From NCBI GenBank assembly GCA_000296795.1, contig BAFH01000002.1:652686-716685 (forward strand): a stretch of 64,000 nt of DNA, in the 5' to 3' direction. Both the position numbers and the translations under genes were made by a program. This document shows, piece after piece, positions 6,519 through 15,565 of the stretch (the first letter of the stretch is position 1; each line of letters opens with the position of its first letter). The notes beneath the pieces are model-generated. The model was not told the DNA's origin. It was given only the letters and a program-made list of their open reading frames with translations, and did not search any database. Source of the DNA: Candidatus Jettenia caeni (GTDB lineage: Bacteria > Planctomycetota > Brocadiia > Brocadiales > Brocadiaceae).

Positions 6519-8429
6519 TCATGCCTGGCCTATAATTGGTCCCTCATACCATCCACTACGGTCACGCCAGTAGTGTTGTAGTTGATTATCAGTGCGAAGG
6601 ACGATGACTTCGAGGTTCATACCCCACTGACTCTCACACAGGCCGGCGACGGCCAGCACGTCATGACCAAATGTCGCGCTATGCCGCCACTGTTTATCAC
6701 CGGAGTTCCAGCGCCACCAGTGCTGAACCCGCTCACCGGCAGCCACACACAACTCAAAGTTCCCGTGCGGACCAGTTTCATCGTATATCCCGTATTGTCC
6801 TTGAATTATCACTGGCGGGCTTGTTATGCCTGAACCAAATATAGCTCCTGCATTCCAGATCATATTCATCTCATTACGCCAAAAATGCTGCATTGTTCTA
6901 TTATTGGAAACGGCGACTAATTCAAGGCTACCATGGGGAGAGCCAAATGTACTTTGAACCAGTGTCGCACCGGAGTATGCCAGGTTGTTCCCAAACCGGG
7001 GACCAAGATGCCAACCTGCCCCATCCCGCCAGAGGTGCTGGAGCTGTCCGCCGCTGACCAGTACCACAATCTCAAAATTACCGGGTGCATTGTAATCACC
7101 CTGGATAAAGCCTGGTACTCCCAGACAATCATTCGGACCAAACACACCACCATCGTTCCATGGCCCGGTTCCGCCACCAGGCCCCCACCAGTGGTGAAGA
7201 CGTTTCGATGTAGTTAGATAAATAACCTCCATGTTGCGGTTAAAAGTTGTTCCGGTTAGCGTAGGACAAATAGCCGCATCGGTCGCAAAACTCCCGGCAG
7301 TACCCCATGTCCAGGGAGGGCCTCCTTCTCTCCATCGGTGAAGTATCCGGCTACCATTTGCCCCCATCACCTCAAGGTTACGGTTCAATGAGCCATTTCC
7401 ACTTTCGTACAGATTACCGTTGTGAAGGCGACGCTTACTCCAGGGATCCGAATTAACATTTCTAACTCCCGCCTTAGCATAAGAGTCTATTCCGGAATCT
7501 CCATAGGCAATCCAACAATAACCGTTCATCCCCCATCCCTGGCCCCATGAATTTTTGCATAGCCATGCCTGGAGAGCATCACTGTAACCAATAACGAGCA
7601 TAAAGTGCGAACCAGCTTGGGTATTCGATGGATCCGTACTGCGGCGATAAACGCCGGTGGAATATCCAAAGAAATCGTTCCACACCTCAAGCCAGGTTAT
7701 CAACGGTCCAACCGTATCGATCCAATCTTTCGCCTGCTGGACAGTGCCGGTCCACTGAAATGCCGGGCCTCGCACAGTCCTGCCATTGCGGTCCTGAGTC
7801 GGTGTATACGGAGGGTTATTCGTAGTCCACGGGAAGCAACCCGGATCGGCAAATCCGTTATTTACAAAAAAATTTGAAACGTTTCCTATATTACCGTAGT
7901 CAGCACACTGAGCACCAATACCCCGGTGAACATCACCTTCAGAAAGCCGTGTCCATATGGCATCTTCAATTCGGACCATTGCTTCGACCAATGCCACACC
8001 AGCAAATGCCCAACATGCGTTACAACCATTCTGATCACGAATACTTGTAATCCAGTTTGCACCCCAACGGTTGCGCCAGTCAACAGAAGTTGCGGCTCCG
8101 GCTCCAGGGGGTATTGCCCTATCGGTTGGTTCGAGGATTTCTCCAAATCCAAGTCGGAATAATTCCTGCTTTCGGAACTGTTTTTCAATTGCCTCACGAG
8201 ATATGAATCCACGCTCAAGACGGCGAAGTGCCAGAAGCGGATTCGTACCGACATCCAAAACTTTGTGAAAATTAATTGGACTAACAGCCTCAGGTTTCGA
8301 TAACCCCTTTGGGTCACCGCCTAAACCACGGAACTGGATTACTTCATCATCCCTACGATCAATACCAGTCTGCCATGTTAATCCTTGCCGAGTAATAACT
8401 TCACGTAATTTACCAAATGTTAAAGCCAT
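6519..8429 (-). CDS. Papain-like (C1A) cysteine peptidase fused to a PLL-like beta-propeller
   Basis: A protein of 636 residues. Residues 1-115 look like a pro-region. The peptidase domain (about 115-330) keeps the full papain set: Gln133 and Cys139 in RDQNGCNACWAF, His275 in GSHFMLVIGY and Asn293 in CKNSWGQGWG. Residues 335-636 hold at least six repeats of the form N-L-E-V-x-n-L-x-H-W-W-R-x-n-W, as in PLL-type lectin-like seven-bladed propellers. No signal peptide is visible, so export would need another route. The ATG follows an AAGGAAAAAGG stretch. The base composition is clearly GC-richer than the flanks, suggesting horizontal gain. It is paired with a chagasin-like inhibitor. Confidence 0.85.
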   Translation of the reverse strand: MALTFGKLREVITRQGLTWQTGIDRRDDEVIQFRGLGGDPKGLSKPEAVSPINFHKVLDVGTNPLLALRRLERGFISREAIEKQFRKQELFRLGFGEILEPTDRAIPPGAGAATSVDWRNRWGANWITSIRDQNGCNACWAFAGVALVEAMVRIEDAIWTRLSEGDVHRGIGAQCADYGNIGNVSNFFVNNGFADPGCFPWTTNNPPYTPTQDRNGRTVRGPAFQWTGTVQQAKDWIDTVGPLITWLEVWNDFFGYSTGVYRRSTDPSNTQAGSHFMLVIGYSDALQAWLCKNSWGQGWGMNGYCWIAYGDSGIDSYAKAGVRNVNSDPWSKRRLHNGNLYESGNGSLNRNLEVMGANGSRILHRWREGGPPWTWGTAGSFATDAAICPTLTGTTFNRNMEVIYLTTSKRLHHWWGPGGGTGPWNDGGVFGPNDCLGVPGFIQGDYNAPGNFEIVVLVSGGQLQHLWRDGAGWHLGPRFGNNLAYSGATLVQSTFGSPHGSLELVAVSNNRTMQHFWRNEMNMIWNAGAIFGSGITSPPVIIQGQYGIYDETGPHGNFELCVAAGERVQHWWRWNSGDKQWRHSATFGHDVLAVAGLCESQWGMNLEVIVLRTDNQLQHYWRDRSGWYEGPIIGQA

Positions 8430-8521
8430 ACCTTTTTCCTTTCTTCACGTATATATCACGGAAAAGATTTTACCTATCAAAGTATTTCTTATTTTTGCAG
8501 TTGGATTTCATATATTCAAAG

Positions 8522-8952
8522 ATGATCATTTTAATTGCAAGGGAAATGCCGGGGGATTTTATGATAATTGAGTTTGTTATGAAAATGGGTTCACCGCAGA
8601 GGACACAAAGGGCGCAGAGATTTTTGTAAGGAAAGAAACAGATAAAGAGGAAGTATTTGTATGGTAAGGCCTTAAGTTAAGTACAACAATTCTCTCGATA
8701 ATGGGCATTGAAAAAGGGTTTTTATGATTTAGTGAGGTATGGATAATTATTTTTTTCTTTTTTAATACCTTACCATTCCTGAATAAGTGCGGCTTTTTTG
8801 CCGCAGGATTTTTGAGTCAATTTCCTGGAATTCCTTGAAATATAGGGAAAAAGGGGTGAGGAGAATTTGCCGCAGGGGAGGGATTTATTTGCCGCAGTTG
8901 TGCTCAGGAATATTATTGGGACGCGGATGCACGCAGATAAACAGGATAAAAT
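8522..8952. repeat. ~430-bp dispersed direct repeat, copy 2
   Basis: Same orientation as 4338-4770 and alignable over its whole length, including GCAAGGGAAATGCC, the TGCGGC-T6-GCCGCA hairpin near 8786-8804, TGAGGAGAATTTGCCGCAGG, and GTTGTGCTCAGGAATATTAT. It starts about 90 bp upstream of the peptidase start codon, so it may also carry or influence that gene's promoter. Confidence 0.8.
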
Positions 8953-9161
8953 CTTAGGCCTAGTTCCGATAGTAAAGGTGAAAAGGAAGAGGGGGAAGGT
9001 AAAGGGGGGAAAATATTTTTAGTCTACACTTTCGTTGTTTATGCGTGCTTATGTGTGGTTAAATTAATCAGCCGATAAAAATTTTCCCACATTTTTCTCT
9101 TTTCGTTTAGACTGAGATTGTCTCTTTGATAGCATCAGGTGGAGCAGTCTTTATAGAGGTC

Positions 9162-9292
9162 ATCCCAAAACCTTAATTTAGGTCTAGAATCATAAGGAGA
9201 GAGATTTCATACTCTGTAAGCCGGTTCCTGGGTGGCACTGACAAACTCTGTTTGTCAGTGCCACCCAGTCTGGAATCCCAAAACCTCAATTT
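9162..9292. repeat. Long hairpin flanked by short direct repeats
   Basis: A perfect 19-bp inverted repeat (CTGGGTGGCACTGACAAAC, 9228-9246; complement 9250-9268) with a 3-base loop TCT. Near-identical 18-bp direct repeats, ATCCCAAAACCTTAATTT at 9162 and ATCCCAAAACCTCAATTT at 9275, lie on either side. No T-tract follows, so it is not a typical terminator; it looks like a small palindromic repeat element. Confidence 0.6.
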
Positions 9293-9386
9293 CTTATCTG
9301 GGATCATTTGAAGATAGAGAGAGGTCCCGTACAGAATAGGTTTTGAGATAGCTTCTAGCATCCTCAAAGGAAAGACTACCTCGCCG

Positions 9387-9519
9387 GTCATTGCGAGGGT
9401 ATTGTCCGAAGCAATCCTAAAGGCAGAGATTGTGGAGCCTGTTCCGATCGTATCAGCAAGGAATCTCCGGGTTTGCTTCAGCTTTCGCCACGCAACCCCG
9501 CCTCATTCCTCGCAATGAC
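9387..9519. repeat. MITE-like element with 12-bp terminal inverted repeats
   Basis: GTCATTGCGAGG at 9387-9398 is matched by CCTCGCAATGAC at 9508-9519, with GAAGCAATCC and GGAATCTCC words inside. These end sequences are those of a widespread bacterial intergenic repeat. There is no coding capacity. With the rest of 8953-9650 it forms gene-free repeat-rich DNA. Confidence 0.65.
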
Positions 9520-9656
9520 AGTGTTAATTATTCCGTATGTTCCCTATATCAGCATACACCCAAAGACTCAACTTGCACCATATTCTGTTCGGCTTTATCT
9601 AAATGATTGAAAAAGAGATGCAGGAGAAAAGAATAGCTCCTTTTTCCCTTCAAAAC

Positions 9657-10124
9657 CTATTCCTTAGGAGGGTTGTCTAATGTTACAATCTCTACTTTAA
9701 TATTTGCCATTGAAAGTATCTCTTTGGCAAGGGCATCAGGATAATCGGTAAGGGTAACAATACGTTTGATTCCTACATTAACGAGCATTTTTGCACAGAG
9801 AGAGCATGGATGGGTTGTGCTGTAGAGAGTCGCTCCGGAAATCTTTATACCATAATTTGCCGCCTGAAGCAGGGCATTCATCTCGGCATGAAGACCACGG
9901 CACAGCTCATGTCTTTCCCCTGGCGGCACCTTGAGTTGTTCCCGTAAACAGCCAATGTCCAGACAATGCTGGATTCCGCTTGGCGCGCCGTTATAGCCTG
10001 TCGTCAGGATATGTTTATCGATAACCAGAAGGGCGCCTACCTGTCTCCGCAAACAGGTAGACCTCTGTGCTACTTCCCTGGTGATTCGTAGAAAATATTC
10101 ATCCCATGATGGTCTTTTGTTCAT
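9657..10124 (-). CDS. dCMP deaminase family protein (ComEB-like)
   Basis: A protein of 155 residues from the ATG at 10124 ([14 protein letters not shown]). It converts dCMP to dUMP for thymidylate synthesis. The zinc site is present as HAEMNAL with the proton-shuttling Glu, and PCSLCAKML. The frame stays open upstream inside mnmE, but the ATG lies one base from the mnmE stop codon (10126-10128), fixing the start and suggesting coupled translation. Length and motifs are normal for the family. Confidence 0.9.
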   Translation of the reverse strand: MNKRPSWDEYFLRITREVAQRSTCLRRQVGALLVIDKHILTTGYNGAPSGIQHCLDIGCLREQLKVPPGERHELCRGLHAEMNALLQAANYGIKISGATLYSTTHPCSLCAKMLVNVGIKRIVTLTDYPDALAKEILSMANIKVEIVTLDNPPKE

Positions 10125-10125
10125 G

Positions 10126-11532
10126 TTATTTACCAATACAGAATTCAGAGAACACCTTATCCAAAATATCTTCTGTTGTAACCTCCCCGGCGATCTCGCC
10201 AAGGGTATCTATTGCCTCGTGCAAGCTTAATGCTATAAACTCATGGCTTTCATTATTTTCTGCTGATTCCATAGCCCGATGTATTGATTGAAGGGAGCGC
10301 TGTATCGCTTCTCTTTGACGCACGGTAAAGCATGCGGAGTCGCCAGACAGATTGATTCTTCCCCCCAAAACACTTTCTGTTAATAGTTCCTTAAGCCTTT
10401 CCAGGCCTTCCCCGGTTAAAGCAGAAGTATGTACCAGGGGGTACTTTTTTAACATACCCGGTATCTCGGTAATCTGTTTATTTTTTTGCAGATCGCATTT
10501 ATTTATAATCACAATTACATTGCCGGTCAGGTCTTCTAATTCCATTTCCTTTACCTGTTTGCTTATATCAATACTGCCATCGAAGACTAAAACGACAATC
10601 TGTGCCCTTTTCAGACTGGCCTGTGCCATTTCCATTGCTCCGGACATAATAACGTCTTCCGTATTATCTATTCCCGCCGTATCTATTAATTTGAAACAAA
10701 TACCCTCAATTTCTAAAGTACTGGTAATAACGTCCCGTGTTGTTCCGGGTATTTCACAAACTATAGACCTTTTTCTGCCTAGTAAAGCGTTGATCAGGCT
10801 CGATTTACCAACATTAGGATTACCATATAAGACGGTATCAATTCCTTCTGATGTAACTTTCATAGTTTCCGGTTGAGTCAGAAACTGTAACATGTTTTTT
10901 TCAAGTATTTCTATCCTGTTCCGTATTTCTGCCGTAGATATTAATTCGATATCCTGATCAGAAAAGTCAATTGCAGCTTCTATATAGGAACAGAGGGAAA
11001 CTATATCATTTTGAATGTGTTTAATCTTCTTCGATACGTCTCCTCCCAGTTGTGCAACCGCCCGGTTTAGTTCACGGTCCGTTTGTGCACGGATTATGTG
11101 AAGCACACCTTCTGCCTGGGCAAGATCTATCCTTCCGTGCAAGAAAGCGCGTTTGGTAAATTCGCCAGGCTGCGAAAGACGAATACTTTTTTTTGTATGA
11201 ATCCCGTTTGATAAGATGAAACACAAGAGCATTTCGACGATTACCGGAGAACCGGGGGTATGAATTTCCACGACATCCTCTTTTGTATAAGAATAGGGTT
11301 GTTTCATGATATATAAAACTACAGGAATAGTAACATGTTCAGCCGGAAAACGAATATGCCCGCATAGTGAGGTGTAGGTGGGGATATGTTCAAAATTAAT
11401 CTGAGGGGTAGGTATAAAAATATCTTTAATACACTGAATGGCTTCAGGACCGCTGATCTTTATGATTGCGCAAAGAGACCTCCCCGATGGTGTGGAAGCT
11501 GCCACGATGGTATCTTGAGTTTCGGGGAACAT
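10126..11532 (-). CDS. mnmE: tRNA modification GTPase MnmE
   Basis: With MnmG it builds the 5-carboxymethylaminomethyl group on wobble U34 of tRNAs. The N-terminal tetrahydrofolate-binding domain begins [14 protein letters not shown]. The inserted G domain has [16 protein letters not shown], the switch [13 protein letters not shown] and NKCD. The C-terminus ends in the invariant FCIGK, with the catalytic Cys. The start [10 protein letters not shown] at 11532 is preferred: the extra 15 codons to 11577 are encoded by the end of a small dispersed repeat. The gene is followed by the dCMP deaminase gene. Confidence 0.95.
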   Translation of the reverse strand: MFPETQDTIVAASTPSGRSLCAIIKISGPEAIQCIKDIFIPTPQINFEHIPTYTSLCGHIRFPAEHVTIPVVLYIMKQPYSYTKEDVVEIHTPGSPVIVEMLLCFILSNGIHTKKSIRLSQPGEFTKRAFLHGRIDLAQAEGVLHIIRAQTDRELNRAVAQLGGDVSKKIKHIQNDIVSLCSYIEAAIDFSDQDIELISTAEIRNRIEILEKNMLQFLTQPETMKVTSEGIDTVLYGNPNVGKSSLINALLGRKRSIVCEIPGTTRDVITSTLEIEGICFKLIDTAGIDNTEDVIMSGAMEMAQASLKRAQIVVLVFDGSIDISKQVKEMELEDLTGNVIVIINKCDLQKNKQITEIPGMLKKYPLVHTSALTGEGLERLKELLTESVLGGRINLSGDSACFTVRQREAIQRSLQSIHRAMESAENNESHEFIALSLHEAIDTLGEIAGEVTTEDILDKVFSEFCIGK

Positions 11533-11568
11533 AGAACAGTTATTTTCATGTATAGGAACTTCAATTCT

Positions 11569-11642
11569 GTAGGGCAACCCTTTAGGGTGCTATCCCGGCG
11601 CATATATTCTGGCGGGGAGGCGAGGCTGAAACTTTGCCCTAC
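11569..11642. repeat. Small dispersed repeat with GTAGGGCAA ends
   Basis: A 74-bp element with GTAGGGCAA at 11569-11577 and TTGCCCTAC at 11634-11642, lying between mnmE and yidC. The same end word (TTGCCCTAC) occurs near 2804-2812 in the left accessory region. No coding capacity. Confidence 0.5.
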
Positions 11643-11674
11643 ATCCGGACGAAGAGATAAAAGTCGCCGAAGGC

Positions 11675-13372
11675 CTATTTTATTTTTATCTTTTTAATAG
11701 ATTTCCTGATTATTATACCTTCAATGATACTAAATACCGTGCTTACTGTCCAGTAAAGAGTAAGGCCTGATGGCATGTTATACAAAATGAAAGCAAACAT
11801 AATAGGCATAAACGACATCATCTTTTGTTGGGCCTGTGCCTGAGGGTCTGCCGCAGGAGCTTTCGGCGTCGTCTTCATTTGAACAAATGAAGCGCCTGTC
11901 ATAACTAATGGTAAAATATTGAGGGCATTCCCTATAAAGGGGATAGTAAACGGAAGGGTCATTAAGGTGTCAGGTCTTGAGAGATCGTTGATCCACAGGA
12001 CAAATGGGGCTTGTCTCATTTCAAAAGAAAGTTGTAAGGTACGGAAGAGTGCGAAAAATACCGGAAGTTGTAACACCATCGGTAAGCAGCCGCTCATTGG
12101 GTTAGCGCCATACTTTTTAAATAACAACATCTGTTCCTTGCCCATCCGTTGCTTATCATGCTTATACTTTTCCTTTAGCTGATTAATCATAGGCTGCAGC
12201 TGCTGCATTCTAAACATGGAAACCTGACTTTTTTTTGTGAGCGGAAAAAGAATCATTTTAATAAGGATAGTCAATACAATAATGGAGAGGCCATAATTAG
12301 GAAGCACACGGTGAACAGCATTTAAAAAAGCTAAAAGCGCCTTGCTGATTGCGTTTAACCAGCCATACGTGAGAAGTGCATCCAAAGTCTCATAGTGTTT
12401 AAGAATCTCCTCTTTTTTGGGGCCTACAAAATATAAATAGCTGTGTTTAACCATATCATGGGGAAGGATACGAAGTTTATTGGTTTGTATACTAACCATG
12501 AAATCCCCATGTTCTGCCTTTTCATTTATAGGAATACCCTGAGCATCAAATGCCTGTGCATTTACTGCCCCAACCCAATCACTGGATGCAGGTTTTAGGA
12601 TCGTAGCAAAATACTTATTCATCGATCCAGCCCAGGAAATACCTACAGATTCATTTTTGAGAGGCAAGTTCTTTGGCGATGTGCTGACTAATTTAATCCG
12701 TTTATTTCCCATATCCACACCAGCGACTGCGGCCATATCAGTCGAAGGTTCTCCCTCGTGCATGATCATGGAGGATGCAATAACGCTGTATGCGAGCGAA
12801 ACTTCATCATCGGTCTTATTCTCTAAGACAACGTCCATATTTACATGGTATTTTTCCGGGGGCAGACTAATGGTTTTCATAATATTGATTCCCTCTTCCA
12901 GGCTGCACGTAAATACGATTTTATCCTTACTATGCTCAGCAATGGTATATCGCCATTCCCGAAAGTCGGATTTTCCAAGGATAGTATCAATAGCGAGTGG
13001 ACGGTATTCCGTAGTATCTTCTTTTAGCAACTCAAGGGTTTCTTTTGCCTCCGGATCCTTAAAACGCTTGAGTTTTACAGACTTCAGCGCCGCCCCTTCA
13101 TTTGTCCATACCATCTTTACCAGTTCATTTTCTATAATAATTTCTTTTCGGGGAATTTCCGTCTGAGGTTTAATCGATTCCCCAGGCATTATTGCTGACT
13201 GTCCAAGTTTGCCAATAACCTTTTTCTCTTGTTCCTGGGTCTTTTCTGAAATAGGTTCTACCGCTCCCTGGGGTGATTCCGGCTTTTTAGAAAGGAGGGG
13301 TAATATAAAAGGGTAATACAACAACATAATTACCCCACAAATAATCATTGCAATAAGCGCCTTTTTATCCAT
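11675..13372 (-). CDS. yidC: Membrane protein insertase YidC
   Basis: A protein of 565 residues that inserts and folds inner-membrane proteins alone or with SecYEG. It has the Gram-negative layout: an N-terminal anchor (MIICGVIMLLYYPFILPLL), a large periplasmic beta domain to about residue 340, then the conserved insertase core with membrane segments around LPNYGLSIIVLTILIKMILF, MSGCLPMVLQLPVFFALF and PSGLTLYWTVSTVFSIIEG, and a basic tail. A Trm112-like gene just upstream overlaps its start by one base (TAATG). Confidence 0.96.
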   Translation of the reverse strand: MDKKALIAMIICGVIMLLYYPFILPLLSKKPESPQGAVEPISEKTQEQEKKVIGKLGQSAIMPGESIKPQTEIPRKEIIIENELVKMVWTNEGAALKSVKLKRFKDPEAKETLELLKEDTTEYRPLAIDTILGKSDFREWRYTIAEHSKDKIVFTCSLEEGINIMKTISLPPEKYHVNMDVVLENKTDDEVSLAYSVIASSMIMHEGEPSTDMAAVAGVDMGNKRIKLVSTSPKNLPLKNESVGISWAGSMNKYFATILKPASSDWVGAVNAQAFDAQGIPINEKAEHGDFMVSIQTNKLRILPHDMVKHSYLYFVGPKKEEILKHYETLDALLTYGWLNAISKALLAFLNAVHRVLPNYGLSIIVLTILIKMILFPLTKKSQVSMFRMQQLQPMINQLKEKYKHDKQRMGKEQMLLFKKYGANPMSGCLPMVLQLPVFFALFRTLQLSFEMRQAPFVLWINDLSRPDTLMTLPFTIPFIGNALNILPLVMTGASFVQMKTTPKAPAADPQAQAQQKMMSFMPIMFAFILYNMPSGLTLYWTVSTVFSIIEGIIIRKSIKKIKIK

Positions 13373-13551
13373 TACCTTTCCTTTTTCGGTTTTTCCGGTA
13401 GCTCAGCCTCATCGATAAGCATTACAGGAATATCATCTCTTACAGGATATCGTCTTCCACAATTGGTACAAACAATCCTGTCCCCTTCCAGTCTGACATC
13501 AGTTTTGCAGAGCGGACAGGCGAGAATATTCAGTAGTTCCCTGGTAATCAT
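13372..13551 (-). CDS. Trm112/UPF0434-like small zinc protein
   Basis: A protein of 59 residues read from the ATG at 13551 (MITRELLNILACPLC). Two CxxC pairs, CPLC and CTNC, form a rubredoxin-like zinc site, followed by RRYPVRDDIPVMLIDEA, the usual end of Trm112-family proteins. Eukaryotic and archaeal Trm112 activates methyltransferases; bacterial members are small partners of unclear target. Its TAA overlaps the yidC start codon, so the two are in one operon. Confidence 0.88.
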   Translation of the reverse strand: MITRELLNILACPLCKTDVRLEGDRIVCTNCGRRYPVRDDIPVMLIDEAELPEKPKKER

Positions 13552-13689
13552 AACAAGTGAAGATTAAGTGATAAGGCAATAAAAAATTTCATTTTAACCT
13601 AAAGATGATTACTTTATAGCTAAAATTATTGATAAAGTTAAGATGTTAACAAACTACCTTCACAATTTCAAATTAAAATTGTAATGGTT

Positions 13690-14472
13690 TTAATAATGTA
13701 AGCCTTCGTCTAAAGGAGAACTATGGAGAGATATCTGAATATCCGCATAGTTTTCTGGTTGTTCAATCCTTATTTTATGTAAACGGACTAATTCCAATAA
13801 GGCTAAAAAGAATCCAATAATCCGGATCCTTTCATGTATTCCGGTAAAAAGGTCTGCAAAGGCTATTGAGGTGTGAGTATGAACCTTTTTCACAACCATA
13901 TCCATATATTCCTGTATTGGCGTGTCATCATAGGTGACTTTCGCAGACACATCAGATAATGTTTGCTTCATCAGTTGAGAAAACCTTTGCAAAAGGTCCC
14001 ATATGCCTATCCCTTCCAGGGCTATCTCTTCTTCTTTATCGGATGTCCCGGCAGGGAGTTCTTTGTACGGCCGTGCTAATCTCTTTTCCCATTCGGCAGC
14101 CCTTCGTTCCAGGATAAAAGTGCTTTCTTTATACCGTTTATATTCCAGTAATTGCTTTACAAGGGATAAGCGCGGGTCTATATTTTCTTCTTCATCTCCT
14201 TGTGCTTCTGTGCGCGGAAGAAGCATATAGGATTTGATATACATGAGCGTTGCCGCCATTACCAAAAAATCTCCTGCAATATTCATATCCAGGGTTTGCA
14301 GCGCTTCCACATGGTGTAAATATTGATCTGTAATCCGCGCAATGGGAATATCATAAATATTTACTTCCTCTCTTTGGATTAAATAAAGGAGTAAATCGAC
14401 CGGTCCATTATATATATCTAGCTCTATTTTATATCCGTCCGTCATGTTCTTATTTGCTTTTAACTTATTCAA
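13690..14472 (-). CDS. scpA: Segregation and condensation protein A
   Basis: ScpA is the kleisin of the bacterial SMC complex and acts in chromosome compaction and segregation. The conserved N-terminus is present: YKIELDIYNGPVDLLLYLIQ, then REEVNIYDIPIARITDQYL, DFLVMAATLMYIKSYMLLP and a charged linker. The C-terminal winged helix ends with FFLALLELVRLHKIRIEQ. It has 260 residues, or 251 from the in-frame ATG at 14445. No scpB is adjacent. It lies between the yidC group and a membrane protease, all on the minus strand. Confidence 0.93.
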   Translation of the reverse strand: MNKLKANKNMTDGYKIELDIYNGPVDLLLYLIQREEVNIYDIPIARITDQYLHHVEALQTLDMNIAGDFLVMAATLMYIKSYMLLPRTEAQGDEEENIDPRLSLVKQLLEYKRYKESTFILERRAAEWEKRLARPYKELPAGTSDKEEEIALEGIGIWDLLQRFSQLMKQTLSDVSAKVTYDDTPIQEYMDMVVKKVHTHTSIAFADLFTGIHERIRIIGFFLALLELVRLHKIRIEQPENYADIQISLHSSPLDEGLHY

Positions 14473-14676
14473 CCATCATAAGCGTTATTCCCGGAAGCGA
14501 TATCAACGGTACCGGTGTGTTTGGCCGGAATTATGCGATGAGCAGCGTATACAAGTATACGGGAGAGTACTCCTTTAACTCTTCGGTATGCCACAAGGCG
14601 TGTAATAGTGTAATATCCCTTCATCTTTTACTTTACAGGAGATAAACAAGGGGACAAAAAACTATTTTATATTCAA

Positions 14677-15306
14677 TTATAAACCCGTAAATAATCTTAA
14701 AAAATACTGGATAGGCGGTCCAATTATCATGCCTAAAATCGAGATACCCCCGTAGTTTCCCAGGATGATTAGTCCCAACAGGATAAACGGACTGTAGCGT
14801 TCGATTTGTTTGTATTTTTGAGACATTTCATAAGGCAATAGACTTTCCATAATATGGGAACCATCTAAAGGGAATAAAGGAATCATATTAAAAAATGCCA
14901 GCGATAAGTTCATAATAATTCCTGATATGAGTAAATTATAAAAAAGGGCGGACATATTCGCCGGTATAAATGGCATTTTCCTTAAAAGTTGAAAAATTAC
15001 GCCAAATAAAAATGCAGAAACAAAATTAGAGGCAGGTCCTGCAAAGGATACGATCATATTATCCCGGCGGGGATTTTTAAAATTGTAGGGGTTAATAGGG
15101 ACAGGCTTGCCCCATCCAAAATGGGCGAAGACAAAGCATAACGCACCGAGAATATCGATATGCGCTAATGGATTTAGTGTTAACCTCCCTTGTAGCCTTG
15201 CTGTGGGGTCGCCAAGTCTGTTAGCTGCCCAACCATGAAAGTACTCATGAATCGTTAGTGCATAGAGTATCGCGGGAATTGATATAATTAAGTTATTAAG
15301 ATCCAC
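14677..15306 (-). CDS. Site-2-protease-like M50 zinc metalloprotease
   Basis: A membrane protease of 209 residues from a GTG at 15306, which has AGGAGG 12 bases upstream; a longer frame to 15450 lacks such a site. It keeps the HExxH zinc motif in HEYFHGW and the third ligand motif in NMIPLFPLDGSHI, plus about five hydrophobic segments, as in short rhomboid-length S2P homologues of the YwhC type. It lacks a PDZ domain, unlike RseP. The substrate is unknown. It neighbours scpA, an arrangement common in bacteria. Confidence 0.88.
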   Translation of the reverse strand: MDLNNLIISIPAILYALTIHEYFHGWAANRLGDPTARLQGRLTLNPLAHIDILGALCFVFAHFGWGKPVPINPYNFKNPRRDNMIVSFAGPASNFVSAFLFGVIFQLLRKMPFIPANMSALFYNLLISGIIMNLSLAFFNMIPLFPLDGSHIMESLLPYEMSQKYKQIERYSPFILLGLIILGNYGGISILGMIIGPPIQYFLRLFTGL

Positions 15307-15565
15307 AAATAGATAAATCCTCCTCTCTTTCTGTATTTGAGCATGGTAACACATGAGAAATAAGTTGTCAAGCAAAGAACACTTAATCAACCTTTTCCTA
15401 CACTCTTTTCTCTTGAATATTGAAGAAATGAACACTATAATGATTCTCAAAATTTATCTTATTTTCTCATGAGACCACACAACGCTGTCAGAATCTTTTA
15501 CTCTTGTAGCCCGGACTTGGACAGACAAAAACCTCTCACTACGGTTGTTTTAAAAACAAATCTCC

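Noticed and set aside
9173-9391. Small minus-strand ORF across the hairpin region
   Set aside because: It reads through the 19-bp palindrome and repeats, with no ribosome site or recognisable protein sequence.
14454-14645. Short plus-strand ORF between scpA and the M50 protease gene
   Set aside because: No ribosome site or similarity; it overlaps the scpA start region and is probably a chance frame in a promoter region.
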